A stretch of 64,000 nt of DNA from Kutzneria sp. 744 (GTDB taxonomy: Bacteria > Actinomycetota > Actinomycetes > Mycobacteriales > Pseudonocardiaceae): the NCBI RefSeq assembly GCF_000568255.1, contig NZ_KK037166.1, forward strand, positions 4,064,124 through 4,128,123. The letters are read 5' to 3'. The notes beneath the pieces were generated by a model. That model was not told the origin of the DNA and searched no databases. It worked only from the letters and a program-made list of their open reading frames with translations. Of the stretch, positions 24,507 to 36,414 are shown piece by piece. Position 1 is the first letter of the stretch. Each line of letters starts with the position of its first letter. A program made the translations under genes and the position numbers.

Positions 24507-25946
24507 TCAGCCGGCGACGGCCTCCTGCGCGGCCGTCCGGGTCCGCAGCGTCAGCACGGCGTACAGCAGGCCGGACAGCAGGAAGCCCAGCACGATGCCC
24601 AGGTTGGTGATGGCCAGCGGGCTGTTGGCGACGCCGGCCGGCAGCAGGAAGCCGGTGATCACCGCCAGGTGCGCGTCGGCCGAGGTGACCAGGCCCAGGC
24701 CGACGACGGTGCCGACGACCATGGATCCGATGCCGGCCCAGTTGAACCGCCCGTAGCGGCCGTTGACGTCGTCCAGGGCGGCGGTGTCGTAGCCGTCACG
24801 GCGGTGCATCCACAGGTCGACCAGGAACACCGCGGCCCAGGCCGACGCGGCGACGCCGGTGATCAGCAGGAACGCGATGAACACGCCGGCGAAGGTCGGG
24901 GCGACGAACACGATGTAGACGCCGCCGATGATCATCAGCACCCCGTCGATGCCGGCGGTGACCGGCCGCGGCAGCCGCACGCCGATGGCCTGGAGCACCA
25001 GTCCCGAGGAGTACAGGTCGACCGCGCCGGCGGCGGTGACGCTGATGATCACGCTGATCAGGTACGGGACGAGGAACCAGGTCGGGGCCTGCGCGGCCAG
25101 CGCGCCGATCGGGTCCTTGGCGACCGCGGCGACCAGCACCGGGTCGCTGGTCGACAGCAGCACGCCGACCAGCACCAGCAGGCCCTGGGTGACGCCGCCG
25201 CCGGCCGCGGTCCAGCCGAGGATGCGCCGCGAAGGCGTGTTTCGTGGCAGATAGCGGGAGTAGTCCGCCCCGGCTGCCAGCCAGCCCAGCCCGGTGCCGG
25301 CCATCACCAGCACGATGCCGCCGAGGAAGATCACGACGGAGCCGGCCCTGCCGCCGCTCAGGTCGAAGTGCAGCCGCGGCAGGACCACGATCAGGTAGAC
25401 GACGGTGACCACAGCGGTGATCAGGGTCAGCCAGCGCTGCACCCGCTGGATCACGTGATATCCGTACACACCGAGCACGATCGTGCCCAGCGCGATCACC
25501 GCGAAGGCCAACGCCACCATCGCCGTGCCGCCGAGCCCCGGCGACAGCCGTTCCAACACGGTCCGGGTGGCCAGCGCCCCAAGCGCGACGCTGACGGTCT
25601 CCCAGCCGACGACCGTGAGCCAGGTGATCAACGTCGGCAGGCGGCTGCCCAGCACGCCGAACGCCGCCCGGCTCAGCATCATCGCCGGCGCACCACCGCG
25701 CGTACCGGCCACGGCCACCGCCCCGACCAGCGGATACGACAGGCCGATGCCGATGACCACGGCCAGCATGGCCTGCCACCAGTTCAGCCCGACCGCCACC
25801 ACGAGCAGGCCGTAGCCGACCGGCAGCATGCTCAGGTTGGCCGCCGACCAGACCCAGAACTGGCGGCTCGGCGCGCCGTAGCGCTCCTCGTCCGGCACGT
25901 GCTCGATGCCCCGCTGCTCCACGGAGCTTCGGTCGACGGTCACCAT
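24507..25946 (-). CDS. NCS1-family nucleobase:cation symporter (purine/cytosine permease)
   Basis: 479 residues from ATG 25946 with GGGGAGA upstream. Twelve hydrophobic helices are visible; helix 1 onset FWVWSAANLSMLPVGYGLLV and the motif GTRGGAPAMMLSRAAFG are typical of NCS1 permeases, as is the conserved GWLAAGADYSRYLPRNTP between helices 6 and 7. It imports purines, cytosine or a related base with protons or sodium. It lies between an FAD monooxygenase (52 bases upstream) and the glycosylase-like gene, suggesting base or base-like heterocycle uptake and oxidation. Confidence 0.9.
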   Translation of the reverse strand: MVTVDRSSVEQRGIEHVPDEERYGAPSRQFWVWSAANLSMLPVGYGLLVVAVGLNWWQAMLAVVIGIGLSYPLVGAVAVAGTRGGAPAMMLSRAAFGVLGSRLPTLITWLTVVGWETVSVALGALATRTVLERLSPGLGGTAMVALAFAVIALGTIVLGVYGYHVIQRVQRWLTLITAVVTVVYLIVVLPRLHFDLSGGRAGSVVIFLGGIVLVMAGTGLGWLAAGADYSRYLPRNTPSRRILGWTAAGGGVTQGLLVLVGVLLSTSDPVLVAAVAKDPIGALAAQAPTWFLVPYLISVIISVTAAGAVDLYSSGLVLQAIGVRLPRPVTAGIDGVLMIIGGVYIVFVAPTFAGVFIAFLLITGVAASAWAAVFLVDLWMHRRDGYDTAALDDVNGRYGRFNWAGIGSMVVGTVVGLGLVTSADAHLAVITGFLLPAGVANSPLAITNLGIVLGFLLSGLLYAVLTLRTRTAAQEAVAG

Positions 25947-25998
25947 CCGTGTCTCCCCGTTCACTCGCCCGGCATCACCGTAGCGGGGGACGGATCGC

Positions 25999-27156
25999 TC
26001 AGACCACGCCTTCCGCCCACTCGATGTGATGCGCGTACAACCAGGCACGGGACTGCTGCCGATCGTTCAACTGCTCGGACAGCACCTCGTCGCCGCTGTC
26101 CTGGGTGGCCCCGTCGTTGGCACTGGTCGCCACCAGCCGCTCCACCCGCTCGCGGCGGATCCGCTCGTACGCCAGGAACGCCTCGTCACGCGGCAGGTCC
26201 CGCAGGCACTTGGCCAACACGACGGAGTCCTCCAGCGCCATCGACGCGCCCTGGCCGGCCGCGGGCGAGGCGGCGTGGGCGGCGTCGCCGACGAGCACCA
26301 TCGCGCCGCGGTGCCACACCGGCGTCGACGGCACGTCGTAGGCGTTGCCGCCGACGATCTCGTCCCAGGTGGCCTCGATGATCCGCCGCGACGGCGTCGT
26401 GTCGGCGATGAAGAACTCGGCGGCCCGGCGACGCCAGCCGTCGAGCGTCATGCCGGCGATGTTCTCCCGCGTCAGCTCCGCGCCGGACAGCCGGGCGAAC
26501 CAGAACGTCTCGCCCTGCGGGGACGTGGTGTAGCCGAAGAAGGCCCGCTTGCCCTGAATCATCCGGTAGGCGTCGGTGGACAGCGGCAGCGTCGGGTCGT
26601 CGGTGTAGCCGTACAGGATGTTCAGCCCGGTGTACCGCGGTTCCGGCGCGTCGGGGTCGATCAGCGACCGCACGCGCGAGTGAATGCCGTCGGCCCCGAC
26701 CAGCACGTCGCCGAGCTCGGTCGAACCGTCCTCGAAGACGGCCCGGATCCGGTCGCCCTCGGGCGCGGCGTCGACCAGCCGTTTGCCGTTGGCGACCGGA
26801 ATGCCGCGCCGGCGTGCCTCTTCGGTCAGCGCCCGGTAGAGCGCCGAGCGACGCATGGTCCGCGGGTCGTGGCGGGTCTCGATCTGGCCGGCGATGTGCT
26901 GTCGCCCCAACACCTGGCCGCTGCCGCTGAGGAATTCCACTGTGGTGGCCGGGAAGGAGACGGCCTCGACCACCCCGGCCGCGTCGACGGCGGCCAGCGC
27001 GTCCATGCCGTTGTTCATGATCGTCAGGAAGGCGCCGACATCGTCGCCGCCGACCGGATAGGCCTCGAAGACGCCGACGTCGACGCCGGCCTTGTGCAAA
27101 GCCAGGGCGGTCGCCGGTCCGGCGACACCACCCCCGATGATCAGCACCCTGGTCAT
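25999..27156 (-). CDS. FAD-dependent aromatic-type monooxygenase
   Basis: 385 residues. The N-terminal GxGxxG dinucleotide fold is VLIIGGGVAGPATALALHKAG; the DG motif appears in VLVGADGIHSRVRSLI; and the second FAD motif is LVGDAAHAASPAAGQGASMA. This is the class A flavoprotein hydroxylase layout (PHBH-like, also urate hydroxylase HpxO and TetX). NAD(P)H-dependent hydroxylation in the cytosol. First gene of the operon with the NCS1 permease, which makes a heterocyclic base or urate-like substrate plausible but unproven. Confidence 0.9.
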   Translation of the reverse strand: MTRVLIIGGGVAGPATALALHKAGVDVGVFEAYPVGGDDVGAFLTIMNNGMDALAAVDAAGVVEAVSFPATTVEFLSGSGQVLGRQHIAGQIETRHDPRTMRRSALYRALTEEARRRGIPVANGKRLVDAAPEGDRIRAVFEDGSTELGDVLVGADGIHSRVRSLIDPDAPEPRYTGLNILYGYTDDPTLPLSTDAYRMIQGKRAFFGYTTSPQGETFWFARLSGAELTRENIAGMTLDGWRRRAAEFFIADTTPSRRIIEATWDEIVGGNAYDVPSTPVWHRGAMVLVGDAAHAASPAAGQGASMALEDSVVLAKCLRDLPRDEAFLAYERIRRERVERLVATSANDGATQDSGDEVLSEQLNDRQQSRAWLYAHHIEWAEGVV

Positions 27157-27207
27157 GGATCCGTGATCGTAGCGGCACTGTGCGTGCTGGTACGAGAGCC
27201 GAATCTA

Positions 27208-27230
27208 TGATTGTGTGAACAAATTCACCG
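27208..27230 (+). promoter_or_regulatory. Promoter -10 and operator-like dyad of the sugar operon
   Basis: TATGAT at 27208-27213 followed at once by GTGAA, CAAA, TTCAC (27217-27230), a perfect 5-bp-arm dyad at the likely transcription start, 29 bases before the solute-binding protein GTG. Its position suits a repressor; no LacI-type gene is adjacent. Confidence 0.5.
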
Positions 27231-27258
27231 CCGCCGCGTGACGGAAAGGGGGCAGCGC

Positions 27259-28599
27259 GTGACCATCGGTCGCCGTCGCCTGCTCGGACTCGGACTCGGC
27301 GCACTGGGCGCCGCCGCGCTCGCGGGCTGTGCCCCGCCGGGCGCCACCCCGGTGAACACGGAGCCGACGATCCCGGCCGCCGCCCCCGGCGAGAAGATCA
27401 CGCTGACCTACTGGGCGTGGCTCAAGGATCTGCAGTCCGTCGCCGACATCTGGAACGCGAAGAACCCGAACGTGCAGGTCCAGGCGGTGTTCAGCCTGGG
27501 CGGCAACAGTGGCGGCTACCAGAAGATGTACTCCGCGCTGGCCGCCGGCGGCGGTCCCGACCTGGCCCAGGTCGAGTTGCGCAGCGTGCCGGAGTTCATG
27601 CTCGTCGGCGGCCTGATCGACCTGTCCCGCTACGGCGCCAAGCAGTACCAGTCGCGCTACGACGAGGCGGCGTGGGACCAGGTCAGCTTCAACGGCGGCG
27701 TCTACGCCATTCCGCAGGACACCGGCCCGATGGCCTGGTACTACCAGCCCGAGGTGTTGGCCAAGGTGGGCGGACGGCCACCGACCACTTGGGACGAATG
27801 GGCCACTTTGGCTCAGGAGCTGCACAAGCAGGATCCCAGCGTGTACCTGGAGGCCTTCTCGGTGGCCGACACGTCGACCTTCATGGCCTACGCGGCGCAG
27901 GCCGGCGGGAAGTGGTTCACCCCCACCGAGGACGGCTGGATCGTCAACCTCACCGACGAGACTTCCCTTGCCGTGGCCCGGTTCTTCGACAAGGCCGTGG
28001 ACGAGGGCTACTCGCAGACCGGCTTCGATCCCTACAGTCCCGGGTGGACGGCCGCCGCCGGCAACGGCAAGATCGCCGCGCTGACCGGGGCGTCCTGGGG
28101 CGACGCGCTGGTCGAGACGATCGGCACCGGCAAGGGCAAGTGGCGGGTCGCCCCGATGCCCCGGTGGTCCACCGGTTCCGGGTCCTCCGCGGTCGGCGGG
28201 TCCAGCACGGCGATCCTGGCCAACAGCCGGCATCCCAAGGAGGCGCTGGACTTCGCGGTGTGGATGACCACCAGCCCGGAGGCCATCGACGCCCTGATCA
28301 AGTACTGCGGCATCGGCTGGTCGCCCGCCCGCGACTACATCGGGGCGCAGCGGCAGCAGCCCAGCGAGTTCTTCAGCGGCCAGAACTACAACAGCGAGGT
28401 CTTCGTGCCGGCGGCCGAGCAGCAGCCCAAGGACTGGCACTGGGGGCCGATCACCCAGCGCACCCTCAACACGCTGTCCGACAACTTCCGGCGCAAGCTG
28501 ACCGCCGGCCAGTCCTTCGTGGACAGTCTGCACCGGACGCAGCAGACCACTGTGGACACCATGCGGCAGATCGGGCTCACCGTGCTGGAGGCGAAGTGA
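27259..28599 (+). CDS. ABC transporter sugar-binding lipoprotein
   Basis: 446 residues from GTG 27259 (AAAGGGGG 9-10 bases upstream). A signal with RRR before LLGLGLGALGAAALAGC ends in a lipobox cysteine; the Arg-rich n-region makes Tat export possible. The mature part is a family-1 extracellular solute-binding protein (ITLTYWAWLKDLQSVADIWN, GIGWSPARDYIGAQRQ). It binds an oligosaccharide, presumably a beta-galactoside given the GH2 enzyme at the operon's end, and delivers it to the two permeases that follow. Confidence 0.92.
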   Translation: MTIGRRRLLGLGLGALGAAALAGCAPPGATPVNTEPTIPAAAPGEKITLTYWAWLKDLQSVADIWNAKNPNVQVQAVFSLGGNSGGYQKMYSALAAGGGPDLAQVELRSVPEFMLVGGLIDLSRYGAKQYQSRYDEAAWDQVSFNGGVYAIPQDTGPMAWYYQPEVLAKVGGRPPTTWDEWATLAQELHKQDPSVYLEAFSVADTSTFMAYAAQAGGKWFTPTEDGWIVNLTDETSLAVARFFDKAVDEGYSQTGFDPYSPGWTAAAGNGKIAALTGASWGDALVETIGTGKGKWRVAPMPRWSTGSGSSAVGGSSTAILANSRHPKEALDFAVWMTTSPEAIDALIKYCGIGWSPARDYIGAQRQQPSEFFSGQNYNSEVFVPAAEQQPKDWHWGPITQRTLNTLSDNFRRKLTAGQSFVDSLHRTQQTTVDTMRQIGLTVLEAK

Positions 28600-29533
28600 C
28601 CACCGCTGTGAAATCCGCGGCCGCCGTCAAGGCGACAGCACCGCAGCGGCACCGGCGCAAGCTGCTCGGCGCGCCCTGGATCCTGCTCGCGCCGTTCCTG
28701 CTGCTGTTCGTGCTGACCGTTCTCGGCCCGGTGGTCCTGGCCGTGGTGCAGAGCTTCACCCACATCAACCGGGCCGGCCTGTTCGGCGAGAAGGGCGTGT
28801 CCAGCGACTTCGCCGGCTTCGCCAACTACGCGCAGGCCTTGGGGGACAGCAACTTCATCGGCGCCATCGGCCGGGTGCTGCTGTTCGGCATCGTGCAGGT
28901 TCCGGTCATGACGGTGTTCGCCACCGTGCTGGCCCTGATGCTGGAGTCGGCCTCCGCGCGCTGGCCCGCGTTCTTCCGGGCCGCGTACTTCCTGCCCTAC
29001 GGCATTCCCGGCGTGATCGCCACCATCCTGTGGTCGTTCCTGTACGTGCCCGGCCTGAGCCCGATCATCGACGTGGGCAAGCTGGTCGGCCTGGACATCG
29101 ACTTCCTGGGCCCCAACGCCGTTCTGTGGTCCATCGCCAACATCGTCACCTGGACCTACACCGGCTACAACATGCTGATCATCGTGGCCCAGCTGAAGTC
29201 GATCCCGTCCGAGATCTACGAGGCGGCCAAGGTGGACGGCGCGTCCCCGCTGCGCATCGCCCTGTCGATCCAGCTGCCGCTCATCCGGCCGGCGCTCGTC
29301 CTCAGCGTGGTGTTCTCCATCATCGGCACGCTCCAGCTGTTCGCGGAACCGTTGGTGCTCAAGACGGTCTCGCCGGCCATCGTCACCGAGTACACGCCCA
29401 ACCTGAGCGCCTACAACAACGCCTTCGCCTACAACGACTACGGCATCGCGTCGGCTGAGGCCGTGATCATCGCGGTGGCCGCGTTCGTGCTGTCCTTCGG
29501 CTTTCTCGCCTGGACCAACCGGAGGGGCCGGTC

Positions 29534-29537
<4 letters not shown>
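28596..29537 (+). CDS. ABC sugar permease, MalF-type
   Basis: 313 residues from a GTG in a GTGA overlap with the previous stop. Six membrane helices (first: WILLAPFLLLFVLTVLGPVV). The cytosolic EAA loop that docks the ATPase is EIYEAAKVDGASPLRIALSI followed by QLPLIRP. Forms the channel with the next gene's product. Confidence 0.93.
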
Positions 29538-33191
<3,654 letters not shown>

Positions 33192-33197
33192 TTTGAG

Positions 33198-33315
33198 GTC
33201 AGGAAGGGGCCCCTTACTGACGTTGAACGCCAGGATCCGTCCCTTGATCTTGGTCGTGATGTCAGGAAGGGGTCCTTCCTGACGTTCAACGTGAGGATCG
33301 GTCCCTTGATCTTGG
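33198..33315. repeat. Tandem pair of REP-like hairpin units (repeat family B)
   Basis: Two similar units, 33198-33253 and 33261-33315, 63 bp apart. Each begins with a hairpin (GTCAGGAAGG...CCTTCCTGAC in the second, 10-bp perfect arms) followed by a core like CTGACGTTGAACGCCAGGA and GTCCCTTGATCTTGG. The core recurs in the hairpin at 39234-39278. No gene lies here. Confidence 0.8.
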
Positions 33316-33357
33316 AGCGGGTCATTCCTCGACCCCCGAGTCGAGGGATGACCCGCT
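33316..33357. terminator. Bidirectional hairpin between lacZ and the maturation-like gene
   Basis: 18-bp stem (33316-33333 with 33340-33357, one mismatch) and 6-base loop, ending 3 bases from the stop of the minus-strand gene. It can terminate both converging transcripts. Confidence 0.75.
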
Positions 33358-33360
33358 GCG

Positions 33361-34754
33361 TCAGGGCAGCAGCACGACCTGCGTGACGAAGGGCAGCAGG
33401 CGGGCCGCGGCCGGGTCGGTGGTCAGGGGCACGGCGACCGGGGTGCAGCCGGTCTCGGCGGCGAGCGCCTTGGCCAGCGCGTCCACATCGGACGGTGTCG
33501 TCTCGTCGGCCCACCGCCGCACCGGAGCCATCGGGTCCTGACGCTGCTCCAGGTGCGCCTGCAGGCCGGCCGCCAGGGCGTCGTCCCAGCACAGTCCGGC
33601 CGCGGCGCCGACCTCGGCGTGCGGGCCGCGCTGCTCCAGCCACACCCGGCGGCGATTACCGGTGATCAGGTCGGTGCCCCACGCCCAGCCCCGCCCCGCC
33701 GCCAGCGCGCCGTAGCTCGCCATCGCCGCGAGCACGGCCCGCACCTGCGCGGTCTGCGGATCCTCGGCCCAGCCCAGCACCTGGTGCGCCGGCCAGCGGC
33801 GGCGCGGGTCGGCCACCGTCACCCAGCTGACCACGCCGGCCTGCTCGACGGCGGTTTGAGCAGGCCGACGTGTCGATCGACAAACGCCGGCAGCCGGTCC
33901 AGAAGTTCCCCCGCCTCCAGCGGCCGTGCCGACGGCGCCTCCGCCACCGGCCCGCCCCACTGGTACCGGTGCTCGCTGATCTCCAACGACTCCAGGTCCA
34001 GCCGCAGCACCATCGGCTCCGTGCCCTTCGCCGCCCCCGTGAGATACCGGAAGCAGGTCAGCGCCACCTGTGCCCCGATCAGCGCGGCGGTGACACCGGC
34101 CAACTCGGCCTTCGGCTTCGCCTCAAGCACCGCGACGCCCGAAACCGCGGGCTCATCCAGGGCGCCCTCGTACGCCGGCCCGAGCAAAGCGCCGGGCACA
34201 CGCTTCGGCAACGCGACATTGTCACGTGCGGACCGCACGTGATGGACAACCGGGGCGGCCTGCCACTCGTCGGCTTCCTCGGGCGCCAATCGACGCCACG
34301 CGGCCTCGATCGGGCGGCCACCCGCGGGGTGGACTGGCGTTATCCAGGCGTCCTGTTCGCGCACGAAGACCTGGGCCAACGACGCATTCTCGGCCCGGCA
34401 GCGGCGGGCCATCTCCACCAACTCGCCGAAATCGGACGTTACGTGCACGACCAGATCGGTGTCGGCGAGGTGCTCACCGATCCGGTCGACCGTATCGGTC
34501 AAGACGTGTTGGAATTCGTCGCGCAATGCGCATTCCGGCGCGGGTTCGGCGGTGAAGACCTGCGTCCACCGCCATCCGCTGCCGATGCCGGCCCGCAGCA
34601 CGGCGGCCAGCGCCGGCCCCTCGCCAATGACGGCCACCCGGGCATGCCGCAGCCGGTAGAACCCCTGCTCAGAGCGGGAATTCTCGATCTCGGAACGGTA
34701 CTCGACGGCCTCGGCCACAGTGAGGCCGGCGATCGTCTCGGTGCACTGACTCAT
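33361..34754 (-). pseudogene. Thiazole-bacteriocin maturation-like protein (E1-like plus YcaO-like), frameshifted
   Basis: Two frames join into one protein of about 460 residues. The first (34754-33819) has an E1/ThiF-like part: HARVAVIGEGPALAAVLRAG, DLVVHVTSDFGELVEMARRC, and the motif GGRPIEAAWRRLAP seen in thiazole-containing bacteriocin maturation proteins. Its last family-like stretch is PAFVDRHVGLLK. The continuation AVEQAGVVSWVTVADPRRRW to VGAAAGLCWDDALAAGLQAH is in the next frame and resembles degenerate YcaO. A small indel near 33850-33866 separates them. In known systems the relatives help turn Cys/Ser into azolines in RiPP precursors. No dehydrogenase, transporter or Cys-rich precursor is adjacent. 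Confidence 0.6.
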
Positions 34755-34760
34755 GACGGG

Positions 34761-34886
34761 TCACCGAGCCGTGCCGCGGCCGGCACGCCGCACCAGAAGT
34801 AAATACGAGGTGGACACCGTGCCGTTGTCACCCGTTTTCGGACGCCGGCCGGAATAAACGGCACGGGCCATGGCAACGCCCAACAT
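34761..34886 (-). CDS. Possible 41-residue ORF ahead of the maturation-like gene
   Basis: ATG 34886 to TGA 34761, six bases before the ATG of the maturation-like gene, which itself lacks a clear ribosome site, so coupling is conceivable. It reads MLGVAMARAVYSGRRPKTGD and on to SYLLLVRRAGRGTAR. It has no Cys and no own ribosome site, and its start falls in one arm of a 10-bp inverted repeat. It could be a leader peptide or chance. Confidence 0.2.
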   Translation of the reverse strand: MLGVAMARAVYSGRRPKTGDNGTVSTSYLLLVRRAGRGTAR

Positions 34887-34939
34887 GAAATGCCTCGATT
34901 CGACGTGGTTTCCCCCAAGCAACTACTCTAGGCATTTCA
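34886..34939. repeat. Long-loop inverted repeat
   Basis: TGAAATGCCT (34886-34895) and AGGCATTTCA (34930-34939) are perfect 10-bp arms around 34 bases. AT-rich arms stand out in this sequence. Position between the 88-residue gene and the maturation-like gene suggests a regulatory or attenuator role. Confidence 0.6.
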
Positions 34940-35010
34940 ATCCGGCGCGATCGCCCATCCGTCCGCTCGTCCGTCCGAGTTGGCACGAACTCACGGTTTC
35001 GTGGCCCGGA

Positions 35011-35277
35011 TCACAGGCCGCCGACCAGGGCCCGAACCGCGGGATCGCGAATCTCGAACACGTCGAGCACGCCGATGCGGTCCAGCGCCGGCTTGAGCTC
35101 CCGCAGCTGCCCCACGATCTCCTCCCACTGAGGAGTGCTCGGTTCAACCTCGGACAGCGCGCGGACGTTGCCGATGAACGCGGCGACCGAGCCCTTGCGG
35201 ACGTAGGCGCCGTCGAATTCGGCGCCCTCCGCGCCGTCGGGCAGCACATCTTCCGGCCTGACGGGCTTGGTCCCCAT
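35011..35277 (-). CDS. Small conserved-looking hypothetical protein
   Basis: 88 residues from ATG 35277 with GAGGAGG 6 bases upstream, an excellent start. It is acidic and soluble: MGTKPVRPEDVLPDGAEGAE, then FDGAYVRKGSVAAFIGNVRA, and ends VFEIRDPAVRALVGGL. Similar short proteins occur in actinomycetes but I cannot assign a function. It lacks Cys and has no double-Gly cleavage or Ser/Thr-rich core, so it is not an obvious azoline precursor. It may share a transcript with the maturation-like gene 256 bases downstream. Confidence 0.75.
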   Translation of the reverse strand: MGTKPVRPEDVLPDGAEGAEFDGAYVRKGSVAAFIGNVRALSEVEPSTPQWEEIVGQLRELKPALDRIGVLDVFEIRDPAVRALVGGL

Positions 35278-35541
35278 GACATCCTCCTCGGATCCCGCAT
35301 TGCGTGCCGTCTGCACACATCTACCGTAACCCATGCGCGTGCAACTTGCACACACTATGCAGGTGAGGCAGGTCACGTATCCAGGACCGTCCAGAATGGA
35401 CGGGCAAACTGATCTGCCCGCGCTTTCAAGGCTCCTTGACTTTCCAGACGCGCCTGTCCAACATCCACCACGGCTTTTCCCTGCTCCCAGCCTTTTGTCG
35501 CCTCTCCTGGCGCAGTGGAGCGCGACTTCGAGAAGGTGGAA
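35278..35541. promoter_or_regulatory. Divergent promoter region with a GTGCAA-C-TTGCAC palindrome
   Basis: 264 bases between the 88-residue gene and the DUF4436 gene, with no ORF of its own. A perfect 6-bp-arm palindrome, GTGCAACTTGCAC, lies at 35339-35351, with further TGCACAC / ACACTATGCA words around it. It is a candidate operator for either direction. Confidence 0.5.
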
Positions 35542-36414
35542 ATGAGCGAGGAAACCGCGGCCCGGCCGCGTCGGCGCTGGCTGTGGATCGTGGCGCCGGT
35601 GGTGCTCGTGGTGGTCACCGCGGCCAGCCTGAGCGTGTACTTCGCGGAACGCGCGCAGAGCCAGTCCGAGACGGTGCTCGGCGACGCGGGCCCGGCCGAC
35701 CGGGTCGAGGTGCTGTTCTACGTGCAGAAGCTCGACCCGCAGAGCCAGACCCTGTCGGCCCAGGTCAGCATCGACCCCAAGGGCCGCTACGCCGACGCGG
35801 ACGGCGCCCCGGCCAAGGACGTGATCCTGCACGTCGCCGCGACCAAGGGCGACACGCTGACCTTCAAGGCCGGCAAGAACCCCACCATCAACGACGTGCA
35901 GGTGCCGCTGTCCGACGGCGTCATCACCGACTACCCGTTCGACAGCTACAAGATCGACTTCGCCTTCCTGGCCGAGAGCGCGGGCGAGGCGGCGCCGGTG
36001 GACGTCACCTTCGCCAGCGGCGACACGTTCTTCGCCATCCGCCCGGGCGCCACCAAGGTCGACGACGGCGTGCTGACCTTCTCGGCCGACACCGGCCGCA
36101 CCGTCGGCATGTTCGCCTTCGCCCTGTTCATCATGCTGTTCATGTGGTGCCTGAGCATCGCCGCGGTGATCGCCGCGACCTTCGCCATCGCCGGCCGGCA
36201 CGGCCTGCTGTGGCCGTCCATGAGCTTCATGGGCGCCCTGCTGTTCGCGCTGGTGCCGCTGCGCAACGCGGTGCCGGGCGGGCCGCCGATCGGCTCGGTG
36301 ATCGACTTCGCGGCGTTCTTCATCGCCGAGGCGCTGATCTCGCTGTCGCTGATCTGCACGGTGGTCGTCGGCTACCGGGTCGAGCTGCGCAAGAAGGCCG
36401 CAGCCACCGCCTAG
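35542..36414 (+). CDS. DUF4436 membrane protein
   Basis: 290 residues from ATG 35542 (AAGGTGG upstream; GTG 35515 is an alternative). A transmembrane helix near residues 15-37 (WLWIVAPVVLVVVTAASLSV) is followed by an extracellular domain of about 150 residues with the family motif ITDYPFDSYKIDF, then three C-terminal helices (FALFIMLFMWCLSIAAVIAA; LLWPSMSFMGALLFALVPL; ALISLSLICTVVVGY). Function unknown; the family is often found in actinomycetes. Its stop overlaps the convergent acyl-CoA synthetase stop by 4 bases. Confidence 0.85.
   Translation: MSEETAARPRRRWLWIVAPVVLVVVTAASLSVYFAERAQSQSETVLGDAGPADRVEVLFYVQKLDPQSQTLSAQVSIDPKGRYADADGAPAKDVILHVAATKGDTLTFKAGKNPTINDVQVPLSDGVITDYPFDSYKIDFAFLAESAGEAAPVDVTFASGDTFFAIRPGATKVDDGVLTFSADTGRTVGMFAFALFIMLFMWCLSIAAVIAATFAIAGRHGLLWPSMSFMGALLFALVPLRNAVPGGPPIGSVIDFAAFFIAEALISLSLICTVVVGYRVELRKKAAATA

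Noticed and set aside
35011..35277. 88-residue protein as a thiazole/oxazole precursor peptide
   Set aside because: It lacks Cys, a repetitive Ser/Thr core and a leader cleavage motif. Only its proximity to the maturation-like gene supports the idea.
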